Source: an uncultured Collinsella sp. (GTDB lineage Bacteria > Actinomycetota > Coriobacteriia > Coriobacteriales > Coriobacteriaceae). Taken from it: DNA of 17,611 nt. Shown here in pieces: positions 1-7,623 of the stretch. Position 1 is the stretch's first letter, and every line of letters begins with the position of its first letter. Below the pieces are notes generated by a model, which saw only the letters and a list, made by a program, of their open reading frames with translations, had not been told where the DNA came from and searched no databases. The position numbers were made by a program, and so were the translations under genes. Where the stretch lies: the NCBI GenBank assembly GCA_902494715.1, contig CABUUJ010000044.1:1-17611 (forward strand). Direction: 5' to 3'.

Positions 1-1609
1 CCCACGGCACGAAAACTTCCTCATCGGCCTTTGCCAAGCCACAAACTGGTATATCGAGGCCAAGCGCCTCAAGTTGCTTAATTGCAGCGGTCAATTGCGG
101 CTTGCCGCCATCGACAACGAGCAAATCGGGGCGCGAGCCAAAGCGCTCGTCCGCCATGCGCTCGGGAGCATAGCGACGCCCCAGAACCTCGGACATCGAT
201 ACGAAGTCGTTCGCCTCGTCCAATTCGGCCTGAATTTTAAAGCGACGATACTGGCCCTTGTCGGCACGGCCGTTGGTAAATACCACCATCGAAGCGACGG
301 TAAAGGTGCCGTGCAACGTCGAGATATCGAAGCACTCGATGCGCAACGGCGGCGCAGGCAGCGCCAGCGCGCTTTCGAGCTCCAGGAGCGCTTGATTGGT
401 GCGATCGTCAGCATACCCCGTGCGCATCATGTAGCGCATGAGGGCATGGCGCGCATTTTTGGAAGCCATATCGAGCAGGCGGTGCTTTTCGCCGCGCTGC
501 GGCCTATGGAGATGGCAAGAGCGTTCGCGCTTGCCCGCAAGCCACTCCCCCAACGCTTCGGCATCCTCAAGCTCGACAGAGAGATTGATCTCGGCTGGAA
601 TATCAGCCGTCTCGTCGTAATAGCGCTTAAGAAAGCCCGATTGAAGCTCTTCCTCGTCGACATCCAGGCCTTTATCGAGGATGAACTCACAAGTTCGAAC
701 CGTTCGGCCCTCGCGAACGACAAAGACACAGGCGGCAGAGATAGTCTCTTCGCGATAGAAGCCGATGACGTCGATATCGACGCTCGATGGAAAAACGACC
801 TGTTGGCGATCGTCCAGGCCCCTAATGACTTCCAGGCGACGCTTGACGCGCGCCGCACGCTCAAAATCGAGCGTCTCGGCTGCCTCCGTCATCTCGGACG
901 TAAGCTCGTCAACGACATCCTTGCGATGGCCCGACAAGAAACGTTCGACACGTTTGACGTTCTTGGCATAGTCGGCAGGGGAAATCGCGCCGACGCATGC
1001 GCCCGGCCCGCGCCCGACATGGTAGTCAAAGCAGGGACGCCCGTTTTGCGCGCAAATCATATTGACGATGTCTTCTTCGCCCTTATGAGATTCGACGATG
1101 CGGCGGCAGCGGCGCCATTCCGCACAGGATGCCGAGCAAATAGGAATAACCTTGCGTAGCGTATCGATGGTCTCACGCGCCGCACGGCTATCGGTATAGG
1201 GGCCAAAATAGCGCGTTCCCGGTTTATGACGCTCTCGCGTGTATTTAATAGCCGGAAACAAGTCGCTCTTGGTAATGGCGATAAAGGGATAGCTTTTATC
1301 GTCTTTGAGATCGACGTTAAAGTACGGATGGTACTGGCCAATCAGATTGCGCTCGAGCACCAATGCCTCGTGCTCGGTCTCCACCACGATATAGTCGAAA
1401 CTCGCCACCAGCTGCATCATGAGCGGGATCTTTTGACGCTCGTCCTGCAGTGTCACGTATTGACGCATACGGGCACGCAGGTTTTTTGCCTTGCCCACAT
1501 AGATGACATCACCCTTGGCATCTTTCCAAAGGTAGCAGCCGGGTTGCGTGGGAACGCGCGAAACCTGCTCGGCAAGTGTTGGAATGTTGTCGTGACCTGC
1601 CACGCGCAC
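1..1609 (-). CDS. uvrC: UvrABC system protein C, excision endonuclease (partial, 3' end beyond window)
   Basis: UvrC makes the dual incisions around a DNA lesion after UvrA loads UvrB. Translating the minus strand gives an open frame of 536 codons up to the left edge. The GIY-YIG nuclease domain is at about residues 20-100, with GCYLW at 24-28, YVGKAKNLR at 37-45 and the glutamate-containing segment VETEHEALVLERNL. A UVR helix pair (TLDFERAARVKRRLEVIRGL) follows, then the RNase H-like second nuclease with ECFDIST and LLVVDGGKPQL, which carry conserved acidic residues. The C-terminal helix-hairpin-helix region lies outside the window. The start is GTG at 1609, immediately after the murJ TAG and in the same frame, so no earlier start is possible; a second in-frame GTG at 1603 is the alternative. 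No good ribosome-binding site is visible, suggesting translation is coupled to murJ. Identity is very secure; the exact start is less so. Confidence 0.96.
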   Translation of the reverse strand, partial: MRVAGHDNIPTLAEQVSRVPTQPGCYLWKDAKGDVIYVGKAKNLRARMRQYVTLQDERQKIPLMMQLVASFDYIVVETEHEALVLERNLIGQYHPYFNVDLKDDKSYPFIAITKSDLFPAIKYTRERHKPGTRYFGPYTDSRAARETIDTLRKVIPICSASCAEWRRCRRIVESHKGEEDIVNMICAQNGRPCFDYHVGRGPGACVGAISPADYAKNVKRVERFLSGHRKDVVDELTSEMTEAAETLDFERAARVKRRLEVIRGLDDRQQVVFPSSVDIDVIGFYREETISAACVFVVREGRTVRTCEFILDKGLDVDEEELQSGFLKRYYDETADIPAEINLSVELEDAEALGEWLAGKRERSCHLHRPQRGEKHRLLDMASKNARHALMRYMMRTGYADDRTNQALLELESALALPAPPLRIECFDISTLHGTFTVASMVVFTNGRADKGQYRRFKIQAELDEANDFVSMSEVLGRRYAPERMADERFGSRPDLLVVDGGKPQLTAAIKQLEALGLDIPVCGLAKADEEVFVPW

Positions 1610-3913
1610 CTACTTGCGACGAAGCAGCGCCGAGACCTCGGGCATCTTAAAGACGAAGGCAAGACCAAAAGTTACAGCGAGCGAGACGACGCCTGCAACA
1701 CAAACGTAGCCCAGGGTAATGAGGATCGAACTGCCAAGCGCTCCGACAAAGTGCTCAAGTGCCCACATGACGCCGGCACCCGCGGCAGCGCCCAAGCCAC
1801 CGAACAGTAGGCCGAAGAAACCGCCATGCAGGATAGACTTGACCTGAAGGCCATGCAGACGACGGCGCAGCCACCACAGTGAGCATCCGACCAAGACTAC
1901 GTAGTCAACGACGTACGAAAGCGCAATTGCCGGCATACCGTAGCCCAGCACCACGCCAAACAGCAGCACCGAACCGGCCTGACCGATAGCGGAGTACAGG
2001 CAATAGCGGCTATAAGGTTTCATATCGAGCAGGGCCGAGAAGCTCTTCTGCATCAGCACGACCACGCCGTAGAGCGGCAGGGAAAGTGCCAGATAGATAA
2101 GGAACTCCGACACCAGCGCCACACCGGATTCATCGAACTTGCCGGCGCAGTAGATCATGTTGAGCGGACGGGCGAAGACGATCAGATACATCGCAAACGG
2201 AATCAGGAAGAAGAGCATCTGGGCGACACCGCGCGAAATGCCCGTGCGGACGCTGTCGTAATCCTTCTCCTGCGCATCGTGAGAGAGTTCGGTATAAAGT
2301 GCCGTCGAAAGCGAGGCGGCGATCAGCGCATAGGGCAATGTGTACCACAAGCGCGCATATGCGATGACGGAAGGGCCGGTCTCGGGCTGCACCACCAGCG
2401 CGGCGGCATTGGTAATGGAGGTCGAGACAAACATGCACACCGTGGCGAGCAGCGTCGGGATACCAAGCGCGATCGTCTGTCGCAGCGCGGGATCCTTAAA
2501 GTCGATATGGATATGAGGATGCACGCCATGCTTGCCAAGCGCGGGAATCTGGCAGGCCATCTGGACAAAGACGCCGAGGGTCGTACCAACTGCGATCAAG
2601 ATAATACCGGCCTGCTCGCCAAATTGTGCAGACACGGGAGCAAAGCCCATAAAGCTGGCGATGACGATGACATTGTTGAGAACCGGGGCAAACGTCGACC
2701 AGAAATAGTCGCGGTGTGCGTTGAGAACGCCCGAGAACACCGAGCCCAAGCCATAAAACAGAATTTGAATAGCAAAGAAGCGGAACATGAACGCAGCGGT
2801 ATCCATGCTGCCGCCATCGCCCGAAAGGAACGACTGCGTCCAAATAAAGCCGGGAGCAAACACGGTGCCCAGCAGCGAGATACCGCCCAGCAGCAGAAGC
2901 AGAATACCAAGCAGGTTGCCGACATACTCGTTCGATGCCTCGCGACCCTGCTCGCGCCTCACACCCATATACACCGGCAAAAACGCCGTAACGAGCATGC
3001 CGCCCATCACGAGCTCGTAGAGCATGTTGGGCAGGTTGTTGGCAACCTGATAGGAGGACGAGAGCAGCGACATACCGATGGCGGCCGCCATGGCCCACGT
3101 GCGGATAAACCCGGTGACACGCGACACGATGGTCAGCACGGTCATAAGGCCAGCAGAACGACCAACCGTGGAGTAGTCCGACGAACCCATATCGTCTACG
3201 TCGTCCTGAGAGTCCTCATAAACCTCATCTTGTGGCGGCAAATCGTCCACGACGGCAAAGGAGCCGGTCATCGCAAAGGGATCGTCAACCAAAACGGCGT
3301 CATCAGCAGGTGCGGCGTCATCGCTGTTCGGCATGTTGTTACCGGATACGGCATCATCATCGAATATGGCATGGTCGCCAAACACCGTGTCAACTTCTTT
3401 GGCGGCGACGGTTCGGGCAGAAAACGACAGAGGGTCCCAGTCATCATCACCGTCGATGGCCACGCCCTCGACGGGATCAGTCGAACCAAGCGGCGACCAT
3501 TCGTCATCCGAAAGAAGCGGCTCGTCATCATCATGAGCCGCGGGCTTGGCGGAACGAGCGACAGGAGCGCTCTGCGGCACGCTCTTTCCCTGGGCTGCCA
3601 TCAAAAACACCGCCGTCTCATCGGGACGCGGCACACGAGGAGCCTCGGAGGCGACCGGCGTCACGCTGGCGCTCGATTGAGCGGCGGCCAAAAAGACAGC
3701 CGTCTCATCGGGACGAGCTGAAGAAAGAACCATACGGGGAAGCGCCGTGCCGGCACCGGCGGCACGCAAGTACACGGCCGTCTCGCCCGGGTCAGCGGCA
3801 GCGGACCAGGCGTTTCGAATCTCGTTATCGAACGAAGCGGCCTCGGGCGCAGGCGCCTGAGGAGCCGACCCTTTTGCAAAGTGAGCTCCGCGCTTTGATT
3901 CTTCCTGCGGCAT
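1610..3913 (-). CDS. murJ: Lipid II flippase MurJ (MviN family) with long acidic N-terminal extension
   Basis: MurJ moves the peptidoglycan precursor lipid II across the cytoplasmic membrane. The 767-residue product is about 250 residues longer than the classic 500-residue family core. The core starts near residue 252 (SAGLMTVLTIVSRVTGFIR), continues with VANNLPNMLYELVMGG typical of the family, and is hydrophobic with about 14 membrane spans to the end. Residues 1-250 are soluble, rich in Ala, Pro, Asp and Glu and probably disordered. They contain ETAVYL/ETAVFL motifs near 44, 70 and 99 and two DD[E/D]W-x-PL motifs near 136-142 and 156-162. The ATG follows an AGAGAGGA-type ribosome-binding site and lies 3 nt after the ybaK-like stop; uvrC begins directly after its TAG. 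Mycobacterial MurJ carries its regulatory pseudokinase domain at the C-terminus, which is absent here. The flippase assignment is by family; a regulatory role for the extension is inference. Confidence 0.94.
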   Translation of the reverse strand: MPQEESKRGAHFAKGSAPQAPAPEAASFDNEIRNAWSAAADPGETAVYLRAAGAGTALPRMVLSSARPDETAVFLAAAQSSASVTPVASEAPRVPRPDETAVFLMAAQGKSVPQSAPVARSAKPAAHDDDEPLLSDDEWSPLGSTDPVEGVAIDGDDDWDPLSFSARTVAAKEVDTVFGDHAIFDDDAVSGNNMPNSDDAAPADDAVLVDDPFAMTGSFAVVDDLPPQDEVYEDSQDDVDDMGSSDYSTVGRSAGLMTVLTIVSRVTGFIRTWAMAAAIGMSLLSSSYQVANNLPNMLYELVMGGMLVTAFLPVYMGVRREQGREASNEYVGNLLGILLLLLGGISLLGTVFAPGFIWTQSFLSGDGGSMDTAAFMFRFFAIQILFYGLGSVFSGVLNAHRDYFWSTFAPVLNNVIVIASFMGFAPVSAQFGEQAGIILIAVGTTLGVFVQMACQIPALGKHGVHPHIHIDFKDPALRQTIALGIPTLLATVCMFVSTSITNAAALVVQPETGPSVIAYARLWYTLPYALIAASLSTALYTELSHDAQEKDYDSVRTGISRGVAQMLFFLIPFAMYLIVFARPLNMIYCAGKFDESGVALVSEFLIYLALSLPLYGVVVLMQKSFSALLDMKPYSRYCLYSAIGQAGSVLLFGVVLGYGMPAIALSYVVDYVVLVGCSLWWLRRRLHGLQVKSILHGGFFGLLFGGLGAAAGAGVMWALEHFVGALGSSILITLGYVCVAGVVSLAVTFGLAFVFKMPEVSALLRRK
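3590..3793 (-). repeat. Three ETAV[FY]L-type motif repeats in MurJ N-terminus
   Basis: Within the MurJ extension, residues 41-53 (DPGETAVYLRAAG), 67-79 (RPDETAVFLAAAQ) and 96-108 (RPDETAVFLMAAQ) are copies of one motif spaced 26-29 residues apart. Copies 2 and 3 share a 17-base identical stretch (GCCGTCTCATCGGGACG on the plus strand). The flanking Ala/Pro/Ser linkers are not repeated, so the motif rather than the linker looks conserved. Confidence 0.85.
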
Positions 3914-3916
3914 CGC

Positions 3917-4417
3917 TCAGTCCTCTCTCGTGATCGGGGCAACTGTCGCCCCGCAAAATGCAACTAAGTCATCGGGAGCAAGCTCAAGCTGATAGCCGCG
4001 CTTGCCACCCGAGATAAAAATGGTATCCCAAAGGACGCATGTCTCATCGATCAGCGTCCGGAAGCGCTTTTTCATACCGACCGGGCTGCAACCGCCGCGG
4101 ACATACCCCGTCGCGGCAAGCAAATCTTTGACATGCATCATGGTCAGCGACTTTTCGCCTGCGGCGCGCGCGGCGGCCTTGAGGTCGAGCTCGTCGGCAA
4201 CAGGAATGCAGCACACGACATGGTCGTTGGACGGCGTCGTGCAGACCAGGGTCTTAAATCCCTGACCGGGCTCCTCGCCAAGCTGCTCGGAAATCGCGAC
4301 GCCCAGACCTGACGATTCATCGCCATCGTCTTCGTACGTATGGAGAACATAGGAGATGCCGGCGCTTTCCAGCTCGCGCATCGCATTGGTTTTTGGCGTC
4401 TTCACGGCCTTCGGCAT
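3917..4417 (-). CDS. ybaK: YbaK/EbsC-family aminoacyl-tRNA deacylase, probably Cys-tRNA(Pro) deacylase
   Basis: This family hydrolyses mischarged tRNA in the cytoplasm, classically Cys-tRNA(Pro) formed by prolyl-tRNA synthetase errors. The 166-residue product is of normal length and single-domain. It begins with the family hallmark KTNAMRELESAGI at 9-21. GFKTLV at 53-58 includes the lysine known to be essential in YbaK. GYVRGGCSPVGMKK follows at 104-117 and SGGKRGYQLEL at 136-146. The ATG at 4417 is preceded by GGAAAGGA with about 6 nt spacing. It is the first gene of the operon with murJ and uvrC; only 3 nt separate its TGA from the murJ start. The family is certain. The precise tRNA substrate is inferred, since close relatives (ProX, EbsC) have different or unknown specificity. 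Confidence 0.9.
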   Translation of the reverse strand: MPKAVKTPKTNAMRELESAGISYVLHTYEDDGDESSGLGVAISEQLGEEPGQGFKTLVCTTPSNDHVVCCIPVADELDLKAAARAAGEKSLTMMHVKDLLAATGYVRGGCSPVGMKKRFRTLIDETCVLWDTIFISGGKRGYQLELAPDDLVAFCGATVAPITRED

Positions 4418-4454
4418 GGCATATCCTTTCCCTCATATAAGAACGCAATTTTTA

Positions 4455-4460
4455 AGTATA
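4455..4460 (-). promoter_or_regulatory. Candidate -10 box for the ybaK-murJ-uvrC operon
   Basis: TATACT on the minus strand (AGTATA on plus) lies about 38 nt upstream of the ybaK-like ATG, giving an expected leader of about 30 nt. No convincing -35 hexamer is visible at 16-18 nt spacing, so this is a weak call based on the -10 match and position. Confidence 0.4.
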
Positions 4461-4496
4461 TGTCCATTTGCGAGGCATACGCTATCTCGACAAAGA

Positions 4497-4531
4497 GAGC
4501 GCCACCGAATCGCAAGGAATCGGCGGCGCTC
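4497..4531 (-). terminator. Probable intrinsic terminator after uvrA
   Basis: An inverted repeat pairs GAGCGCC-A-CCGA with TCGG-C-GGCGCTC: 7 bp, one mismatch, then 4 bp, with an 11-nt loop. It starts about 23 nt after the uvrA TAA. On the minus strand it is followed by TCTTTGTC, a short U-rich tail. Its position between uvrA and the promoter of the next minus-strand operon supports the call; the weak U tract lowers confidence. Confidence 0.55.
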
Positions 4532-4553
4532 ATGTTTCAAAAACACCTATGTA

Positions 4554-7430
4554 TTAGGCATCGAGTTGCGCTTGACGCTCCTTATCGCGTTTGAGCAACG
4601 GCGCCAAGAACTTGCCGGTATAGCTCTGCGGACATGCCGCAACCTGCTCTGGCGTACCCGAGACCACGACAGTTCCGCCACCGTTGCCACCCTCGGGACC
4701 CATATCGATCAGACGGTCGGCGACCTTGATGACATCGAGGTTGTGCTCGATCACCAACACCGTATTGCCCGCATCGACTAGACGCTGCAACACATCAAGT
4801 AACTGGCGAACGTCCTCAAAATGAAGACCGGTCGTAGGCTCGTCCAAAATATAGAACGTCTTACCCGTCTGACGGCGATGAAGCTCCTTGGCGAGCTTTA
4901 CGCGCTGCGCCTCACCACCCGAGAGCGTCGTGGCGGGCTGGCCCAAGCTCACATAACCTAGGCCGACGTCATACAGGGTTTGAAGCTTTCGCTTGATCTG
5001 CGGAATATTCCCAAAGAAAGCCAGTGCCTCGGCCACGCTCATGTCAAGTACGTCCGAGATAGTCTTGCCACGATAGGTAACCTCGAGCGTCTCGCGGTTA
5101 TAGCGCTTGCCGCCACAAGCCTCGCAGGGAACATAAATATCGGGAAGAAAGTGCATCTCAATCTTGATCTGGCCGTCGCCCTTGCACGCCTCGCAGCGTC
5201 CGCCGCTCACATTAAAGGAGAAGCGTCCCGGCGAGTAGCCACGCGCCTTCGACTCCGGCGTGCTCGCAAACAGCGCGCGCAGATCATCCCACAGGCCAAT
5301 ATAGGTCGCAGGGTTCGAACGCGGCGTGCGACCGATCGGCGACTGGTCAATATCGATCACCTTATCGATGCACTCGATACCGTCGATTTTTTTGAACGGG
5401 CCCACGGGACGCGTAGAGCGATGGATAGCGTTGGTGAGGGCAGGCGCAATCGTATCGGTGACCAAGGAACTCTTTCCCGATCCCGATACGCCGGTTACGA
5501 CGGTAAGCGTGCCAAACTCAATCTTGGCGGTAACGTTTTTGAGGTTGTTGGCACATGCTCCCGTAATCTTAAGACAGCCACGTCCGGGGTTGCGGCGTTC
5601 ATTGGGAACTCGAATCATTCGCTTGCCGGTCAGATAGGCACCCGTCATTGATTCGGGGCACGCCATGATGTCAGCGGGCGTTCCCGCGGCGACCACGTGC
5701 CCGCCGTTGACGCCCGCGCCTGGCCCCATATCGATCACATAGTCGGCAGCGCGAATCGTGTCCTCATCGTGTTCAACGACGATAACGGTGTTGCCGATAT
5801 CGCGCAGGCGCTCGAGTGTCTTAATCAGCCGCTCGTTGTCGCGCTGGTGAAGACCAATCGAAGGCTCGTCCAGAATATAGAGAACGCCCATGAGGCCCGC
5901 ACCGATCTGCGTAGCCAGGCGAATGCGCTGCGCCTCACCGCCGGAAAGCGTCGCCGAAGCACGATCGAGCGTCAGATAATCAAGGCCGACATCAACCAGA
6001 AAACGCAAGCGTTCCAGGATTTCCTTGACGATACGACCGCCGATGAATTGTTGACGCTCGGTGAGCTCAAGGTCCTCAAAAAACTCGAGCGACTCGCGGC
6101 ACGACAGGCAGCAAACCTCATAAATGGACTTGCCGCCCACGGTGACGGCGAGCATCTCGGGGCGCAGGCGAGCACCATGGCAGCTCGAACACGGCTCCTC
6201 GCGAATGTACTTCTCCAGGCGCGCCTTAGTGTTCTCGTTGGTCGTCTCGGTATAGCGCTCGTACAGGATATTGCGCACGCCCGAAAACTTGGTGTCCCAC
6301 TGGCTGCGACGACCGTCGAGCTTTTGATAGTCCACCGAAATCTTCTTGTCGCCCATGCCATCCAAAAATGCACGGCGCACTCGCGGAGGTAGGTCTTCCC
6401 ACGGTGTATCCGCGCTCACCTTAAAGTGCTTACAGACCGCGGCGAAGATCTGGGGGTAGTAGTTCGAATTGCCGAACAGGCTTCCAAAGACCCCATCGGC
6501 AATCGACTTCGACGGGTCCTCAATCAGCGCCTCGGCATCGACCGTTTTCTTAAAGCCCAGACCATCGCACTCGGGACACGCACCATAGGGCGCGTTGAAC
6601 GAAAAGTCGCGGGGTTGTAGGTCGTCGATGGAGTGTCCGTGCTCCGGGCACGCCAGAGCCAACGAATACTCCAGCAGCTCGCCCTCGGTTCCCTCGGGAG
6701 CATCGCGATCGGGCAGCATGTACACGTTCACATTGCCGTGTGCCAAGGCAGTCGCCTGTTCAACCGACTCGGCGATACGGCCCAGAGAGTTTTCCCGAAT
6801 CACGATGCGGTCGACTACGACCTCGATATCGTGCTTGAACTTTTTGTCCAGATCGATGGGGTCGTCGAGCGAGCGTACTTCGCCGTCGACACGCACGCGG
6901 CTAAAGCCCTCAGCCCGAAGATCCTCGAACAATTTTGCGTACTCGCCTTTGCGCCCGCGCACCACCGGTGCCAGCACAAACGCACGACGACCCTCTCCCG
7001 CTGCCAGGACCTTATCGGCGACCTGATCGGTGGTCTGGCGTTCGATAACGCGACCGCACTCGGGGCAGTGCGGCGTGCCCACGCGTGCAAAAAGCAAGCG
7101 AAGGTAGTCATAAATCTCAGTTACAGTACCCACCGTCGAGCGCGGATTCTTGGACGTCGTCTTCTGATCGATCGAGACGGCCGGCGAAAGGCCGTCGATC
7201 GAGTCTAGATCGGGCTTGTCCATCTGGCCTAAAAACTGGCGCGCATAACTCGACAGGCTCTCCACGTAGCGACGCTGACCCTCGGCATAGATCGTGTCAA
7301 ACGCCAGCGAGCTCTTGCCCGAGCCCGAAAGACCGGTAATGACCACGAGCTCGTCGCGCGGGATGGAAACATCGATATTGCGCAGGTTGTGTTCGCGCGC
7401 ACCACGGATAACGATAGAAGAATCAGACAT
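4554..7430 (-). CDS. uvrA: UvrABC system protein A, DNA damage-sensing ATPase
   Basis: UvrA is the dimeric ABC-type ATPase that finds distorted DNA and loads UvrB. The 958-residue product is full length and has both nucleotide-binding modules. The Walker A motifs are GLSGSGKS at 33-40 and GVSGSGKS at 647-654; the signatures are LSGGEAQR at 495-502 and 836-843; the Walker B regions are ILDEPS and ILDEPT. Zinc-binding pairs are visible at C414/C417, at C746/C749 with C769/C772, and in the insertion region at C261, H264, C285 and C288. There the usual second Cys is replaced in CPEHG, a form I associate with actinobacterial UvrA. The ATG at 7430 has AAGGAG 6 nt upstream. It is transcribed alone, divergently from the LtaS-like gene, with a LexA-box-like site in the shared intergenic region. 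Confidence 0.98.
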   Translation of the reverse strand: MSDSSIVIRGAREHNLRNIDVSIPRDELVVITGLSGSGKSSLAFDTIYAEGQRRYVESLSSYARQFLGQMDKPDLDSIDGLSPAVSIDQKTTSKNPRSTVGTVTEIYDYLRLLFARVGTPHCPECGRVIERQTTDQVADKVLAAGEGRRAFVLAPVVRGRKGEYAKLFEDLRAEGFSRVRVDGEVRSLDDPIDLDKKFKHDIEVVVDRIVIRENSLGRIAESVEQATALAHGNVNVYMLPDRDAPEGTEGELLEYSLALACPEHGHSIDDLQPRDFSFNAPYGACPECDGLGFKKTVDAEALIEDPSKSIADGVFGSLFGNSNYYPQIFAAVCKHFKVSADTPWEDLPPRVRRAFLDGMGDKKISVDYQKLDGRRSQWDTKFSGVRNILYERYTETTNENTKARLEKYIREEPCSSCHGARLRPEMLAVTVGGKSIYEVCCLSCRESLEFFEDLELTERQQFIGGRIVKEILERLRFLVDVGLDYLTLDRASATLSGGEAQRIRLATQIGAGLMGVLYILDEPSIGLHQRDNERLIKTLERLRDIGNTVIVVEHDEDTIRAADYVIDMGPGAGVNGGHVVAAGTPADIMACPESMTGAYLTGKRMIRVPNERRNPGRGCLKITGACANNLKNVTAKIEFGTLTVVTGVSGSGKSSLVTDTIAPALTNAIHRSTRPVGPFKKIDGIECIDKVIDIDQSPIGRTPRSNPATYIGLWDDLRALFASTPESKARGYSPGRFSFNVSGGRCEACKGDGQIKIEMHFLPDIYVPCEACGGKRYNRETLEVTYRGKTISDVLDMSVAEALAFFGNIPQIKRKLQTLYDVGLGYVSLGQPATTLSGGEAQRVKLAKELHRRQTGKTFYILDEPTTGLHFEDVRQLLDVLQRLVDAGNTVLVIEHNLDVIKVADRLIDMGPEGGNGGGTVVVSGTPEQVAACPQSYTGKFLAPLLKRDKERQAQLDA

Positions 7431-7491
7431 GGAAGCTCCTTGCCTCCTATAACCTCAAATCACACTGTCGATGAGTTTAACGCACTCAACG

Positions 7492-7505
7492 CGCACAGAT
7501 GTTCG
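7492..7505. promoter_or_regulatory. Candidate LexA (SOS) box upstream of uvrA
   Basis: The 14-bp site reads CGAACATCTGTGCG on the minus strand. The Gram-positive/actinobacterial LexA consensus is CGAAC-N4-GTTCG, so one base of ten half-site positions differs. It lies 62-75 bp upstream of the uvrA ATG, where an SOS operator would be expected. No good -35/-10 pair could be fixed around it. The rest of the 193-nt divergent intergenic region (7431-7623) holds no other clear feature apart from the two ribosome-binding sites. Confidence 0.55.
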
Positions 7506-7623
7506 TAATACAAGATTCGCAGACCTTTTGCTTTGCGTGTCGGGTGCTTTGTTTCTCGAAATGCCGTGGAAAGGTTAGAGTAATCTAAAATTGAACTTAA
7601 TTTGCTGTAACAGAGGAACGTCC

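Noticed and set aside
74..1159. Long plus-strand open frame (361 codons) opposite uvrC
   Set aside because: It is antisense to a clearly recognised UvrC, its product has no recognisable domain, and long antisense frames are common opposite GC-rich genes.
2279..3721. 480-codon plus-strand open frame opposite murJ
   Set aside because: It is the complement of MurJ; the product is rich in Arg, His and Gly without recognisable motifs, typical of a codon-bias shadow.
5697..6392. 231-codon plus-strand open frame opposite uvrA
   Set aside because: UvrA motifs are intact on the minus strand throughout, so this frame is a shadow.
7591..7623. Upstream TTG start adding 11 residues to the LtaS-like protein
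   Set aside because: No ribosome-binding site precedes it, whereas the ATG at 7624 has AGAGGA at proper spacing.
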